24,120 nt of DNA from Nemertoderma westbladi (lineage: Eukaryota > Xenacoelomorpha > Nemertodermatida > Nemertodermatidae), in contig JAUCBJ010003037.1 in the NCBI GenBank assembly GCA_032718475.1, positions 1-24,120 of the forward strand, read 5' to 3'. Shown here piece by piece: positions 22,317 through 24,120 of the stretch. Position numbers and translations under genes: made by a program. Position 1 is the stretch's first letter, and each line of letters opens with the position of its first letter. The notes beneath the pieces were generated by a model. The model did not search any database. It saw nothing but the letters and a program-made list of their open reading frames with translations, and was not told where the DNA came from.

Positions 22317-22519
22317 GTGATTGATAAGGAAGAAAATTTGGCGACTGAAAAAATGCCATTTGATCCCTTGAATATAGTCAGAGATGTTTATGAGGATAAA
22401 AGTCGCGCTAATTGGCTTAATAACATCGCAAAAGTGTTGGATGACGCAATGGTTCAACCGGAAGTAGTTAGTCAGACACTGGATCTAGTTTCAATAGCTC
22501 ACACCGCGATAAGGAACAG
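22317..22519 (+). CDS. Internal exon of an unidentified protein
   Basis: A 203-bp open stretch is bordered by an acceptor (ATTACCACAG) and a near-consensus donor (CAG then GTTAGT at 22520). It reads V-I-DKEENLATEKMPF, then DPLNIVRDVYEDKSRANWLN, then NIAKVLDDAMVQPEVVSQTL, DLVSIAHTAIRNR, ending in phase 2 if the frame starts at 22317. The protein is soluble-looking, probably helical, with regular hydrophobic spacing in the second half. Outside the borders the DNA becomes AT-rich and non-coding. I do not recognise the family. The spacing faintly recalls the helical part of GAIN or REJ-type extracellular modules, a guess with little weight. The frame is open on the upstream side only through the splice site, and no partner exon is convincing in this window. 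The gene would converge on the PPAN gene on the other strand. Confidence 0.5.
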
Positions 22520-23130
22520 GTTAGTTTCAATTGATTTGTATCGTATCAGATTTGTCGACCTCAAAAAATGTAGGTTCCCAAAAAATATATTATCAAAAAT
22601 ATTATATCGTAAACTTTTGTGATTTTTTAAGTAAAAGAAATAAATTGATTTCACCTAAAATCAATACAACAATCCCAATTTTATTATGTGAAAAATCTTC
22701 GTAAAAATTAATGGAAATTATTAAATTTCCTTTTAGTAGTATTGTGTAATTTTTTAGCATTAGTTTTAGTTACCAATATGAGGGGCAATTTTTGATATGG
22801 GACTTTTAGTTATCGAGATCGAGCAATTAATAATATGTGACAGGTCATTGAAAATTGTATTAATTTTTCATTGAATTTCAGCTTATTGTACATTTATTAA
22901 AATTATTCTGGAACATTAATAATTTGCTACTTACTCATCCTTAGACTGCACGTGTTAAGTTAGGCCTTTATTGTGCAAATTTACGCAGAATTTCTATGGA
23001 TAAATGACAGTGGCAGGCGAGTAAGTACCTCCGACCACTTAGAGATTTACTTAAAAATATAACCCAATGGATAGACAGAACTATTTTGGATATTTATTTA
23101 CACCTTTTATAAACCGATGTAAGTCACATG
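22520..23130. other. AT-rich non-coding DNA
   Basis: Intron or intergenic sequence between the orphan exon and the PPAN 3' end. I found no further exon of the plus-strand gene here. Confidence 0.5.
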
Positions 23131-23136
23131 TTTATT
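23131..23136 (-). promoter_or_regulatory. Candidate poly(A) signal for PPAN
   Basis: AATAAA on the minus strand, about 134 bp past the PPAN stop codon. It is well placed, but the region is AT-rich and other hexamers lie just beyond. Confidence 0.45.
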
Positions 23137-23269
23137 TATAATTGCACCGAGGCCATATTATAAAAGTTGCAAGATATTTCTTTCAGTTTTTTGTTAACCC
23201 TAATTTTCTCTCATTATCGATAAGTTTCTTCCCACTTTCCCTTTTTACTCCCTTTATGTTTTCCCTATT

Positions 23270-24120
23270 TTATTTTCCTACCTTCCCCCTTGCCCCCCGT
23301 TTCCCCCTTCTATCACCATGTTTCTTCCCCTCCCTTTCCCCCTGTTTATCCCCCTTCTTTGCGCCAAGTTTTTCCCCCTCCCTCGCCCCCTGTTTACCCC
23401 CCTCCCTTGCCCCCTGTTTACTCCGCTCCCTCGCCCCCTGTTTACCCCCCTCCTGTTTCCCCATCTCCCTCAACCTCCTCATCCCCTCCAAACACCGCCG
23501 TTTATGCTCCTCCTTCTTCCTCAGTTTATCCGCTACATTCTCCTCCTGCTTCCGTTTCCGCATCTCCTTCAACTCGATCGCTTCCCCCTTCCTCGCCTCC
23601 AACTCGCCAACCTCCTCGGCGGACCTCCGGAAATGCCGATGATACAGAACCTCCCCGGCACCCGCAACCCCTTCCTCCACCTTAACCAACTGCAGCGCCA
23701 ACCGGGGGCCGATCTCAACCAAACGAACCGCAGACTGCGGGCCGCCGCGCCGAGGCATGGCCGCTTCCGGGACCGCAACCGACTCAACCTCCCCTTCGGA
23801 TTCGCTAGCGTTCCCTCCCGTCTCCATGTAATCTGAAACGCTGGAATAACCGCCCATATCTGGGATCTTTTTAGCGATTCGCATTCGTTTAATAACTCGA
23901 GAAACATTAACGGGAGCCACACGAATCCCGTAATGCCTCATCTCTAATGTGTCAGTCTCGCAGTTGTAACTAAACAAGACACATCGTTTCACCGTGTTCA
24001 GTTTAACAGTTTGAACGTTTATCGAAGGGAACATGTTCTGCAGTGTAGTCGCGGCCAGTCGCCACTGTTTGTTATCTGCGTCGTTCGGGATGTTATTTAG
24101 TACCAACAGCGGCGCCGTTT
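23270..24120 (-). CDS. PPAN: Peter pan/SSF1-like Brix protein, 3' part
   Basis: Open from the right edge, with no start in the window. The first residues are TAPLLVLNNIP, inside the Brix domain. Recognisable family blocks follow: VQTVKLNTVKRCVLFSYN, MRHYGIRVAPVNVSR, then an acidic SESEGEVES linker, QSAVRLVEIGPRLALQLVKV with EEGVAGAGEVLYH, and a charged helix ending RRCLEGMRRLREM. These are the hallmarks of PPAN/SSF1, a nucleolar Brix protein that binds pre-rRNA and acts in 60S subunit maturation (known for the family). The last 60 or so residues are basic octads of the type KQGAREGG, which fit a nucleolar tail; the stop is TAA at 23270-23272. About 283 codons lie in one exon, unusual for a gene that is intron-rich in vertebrates. 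The repetitive tail contains GGGGTAAAC, so an intron could start there and the true C-terminus differ. Confidence 0.9.
   Translation of the reverse strand, partial: TAPLLVLNNIPNDADNKQWRLAATTLQNMFPSINVQTVKLNTVKRCVLFSYNCETDTLEMRHYGIRVAPVNVSRVIKRMRIAKKIPDMGGYSSVSDYMETGGNASESEGEVESVAVPEAAMPRRGGPQSAVRLVEIGPRLALQLVKVEEGVAGAGEVLYHRHFRRSAEEVGELEARKGEAIELKEMRKRKQEENVADKLRKKEEHKRRCLEGMRRLREMGKQEGGKQGARERSKQGAREGGKQGAREGEKLGAKKGDKQGEREGKKHGDRRGKRGARGKVGK
23273..23460 (-). repeat. 24-bp coding minisatellite in the PPAN tail
   Basis: Six to seven imperfect 24-bp units, plus strand CCCCCTGTTTACCCCCCTCC and variants, encode eight-residue basic repeats (KQGAREGG, KQGAREGE, KLGAKKGD, KQGEREGK, KHGDRRGK). All units keep the frame. 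Confidence 0.8.

Noticed and set aside
23142-23922. Plus-strand proline-rich frames (23142-23836) and a minus-strand arginine-rich frame (23569-23922)
   Set aside because: Antisense or out-of-frame shadows of the PPAN coding region; PPAN motifs fix the real frame.

Overview
This is eukaryotic nuclear DNA, probably from an invertebrate and perhaps a mollusc or another lophotrochozoan. Genes are split by AT-rich introns with GT/AG borders. There are tRNA-derived SINEs, a decayed non-LTR retrotransposon, a MITE and about 15 kb of tandem repeats. The lophotrochozoan guess rests only on the style of the SINE body next to a GGTCGATAAAATGAGT-like stretch, so it is weak. No prokaryotic, viral or CRISPR signal is visible.

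Layout: (1) 1-9617, a 43-bp minisatellite (about 220 units, open at the left edge), nearly every unit carrying a CACGTG E-box. It has nested higher-order duplications, including a roughly 3.9-kb block present twice. (2) 9805-10200, one tRNA-derived SINE on the minus strand and a SINE fragment on the plus strand. (3) 10819-15991, a two-exon minus-strand gene that I assemble here, encoding a 346-residue four-helix membrane protein with a long polar tail. Its 4.1-kb intron holds a 21-bp palindromic (GGGATCCC) minisatellite of about 106 units and a dead reverse transcriptase. (4) 15992-17500, AT-rich non-coding DNA. (5) 17502-21022, a 27-bp (GT)n-containing minisatellite, homogeneous and then degenerate. 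(6) 21076-21890, a second SINE and a MITE with near-perfect 30-bp inverted ends. (7) 22317-22519, one orphan plus-strand exon. (8) 23270-24120, the 3' part of a minus-strand Peter pan/SSF1 (PPAN) ribosome-biogenesis gene, cut by the right edge.

The genes show no common pathway. The most notable content is the repeat architecture: three unrelated minisatellites of 43, 21 and 27 bp downstream of, inside and upstream of one membrane-protein gene. The long open frames in these arrays follow from units divisible by three without stop codons and are not treated as genes. I found no convincing new defence or mobile system. The best candidates for follow-up are the E-box array, the palindrome in the intronic array and the unassigned membrane protein.
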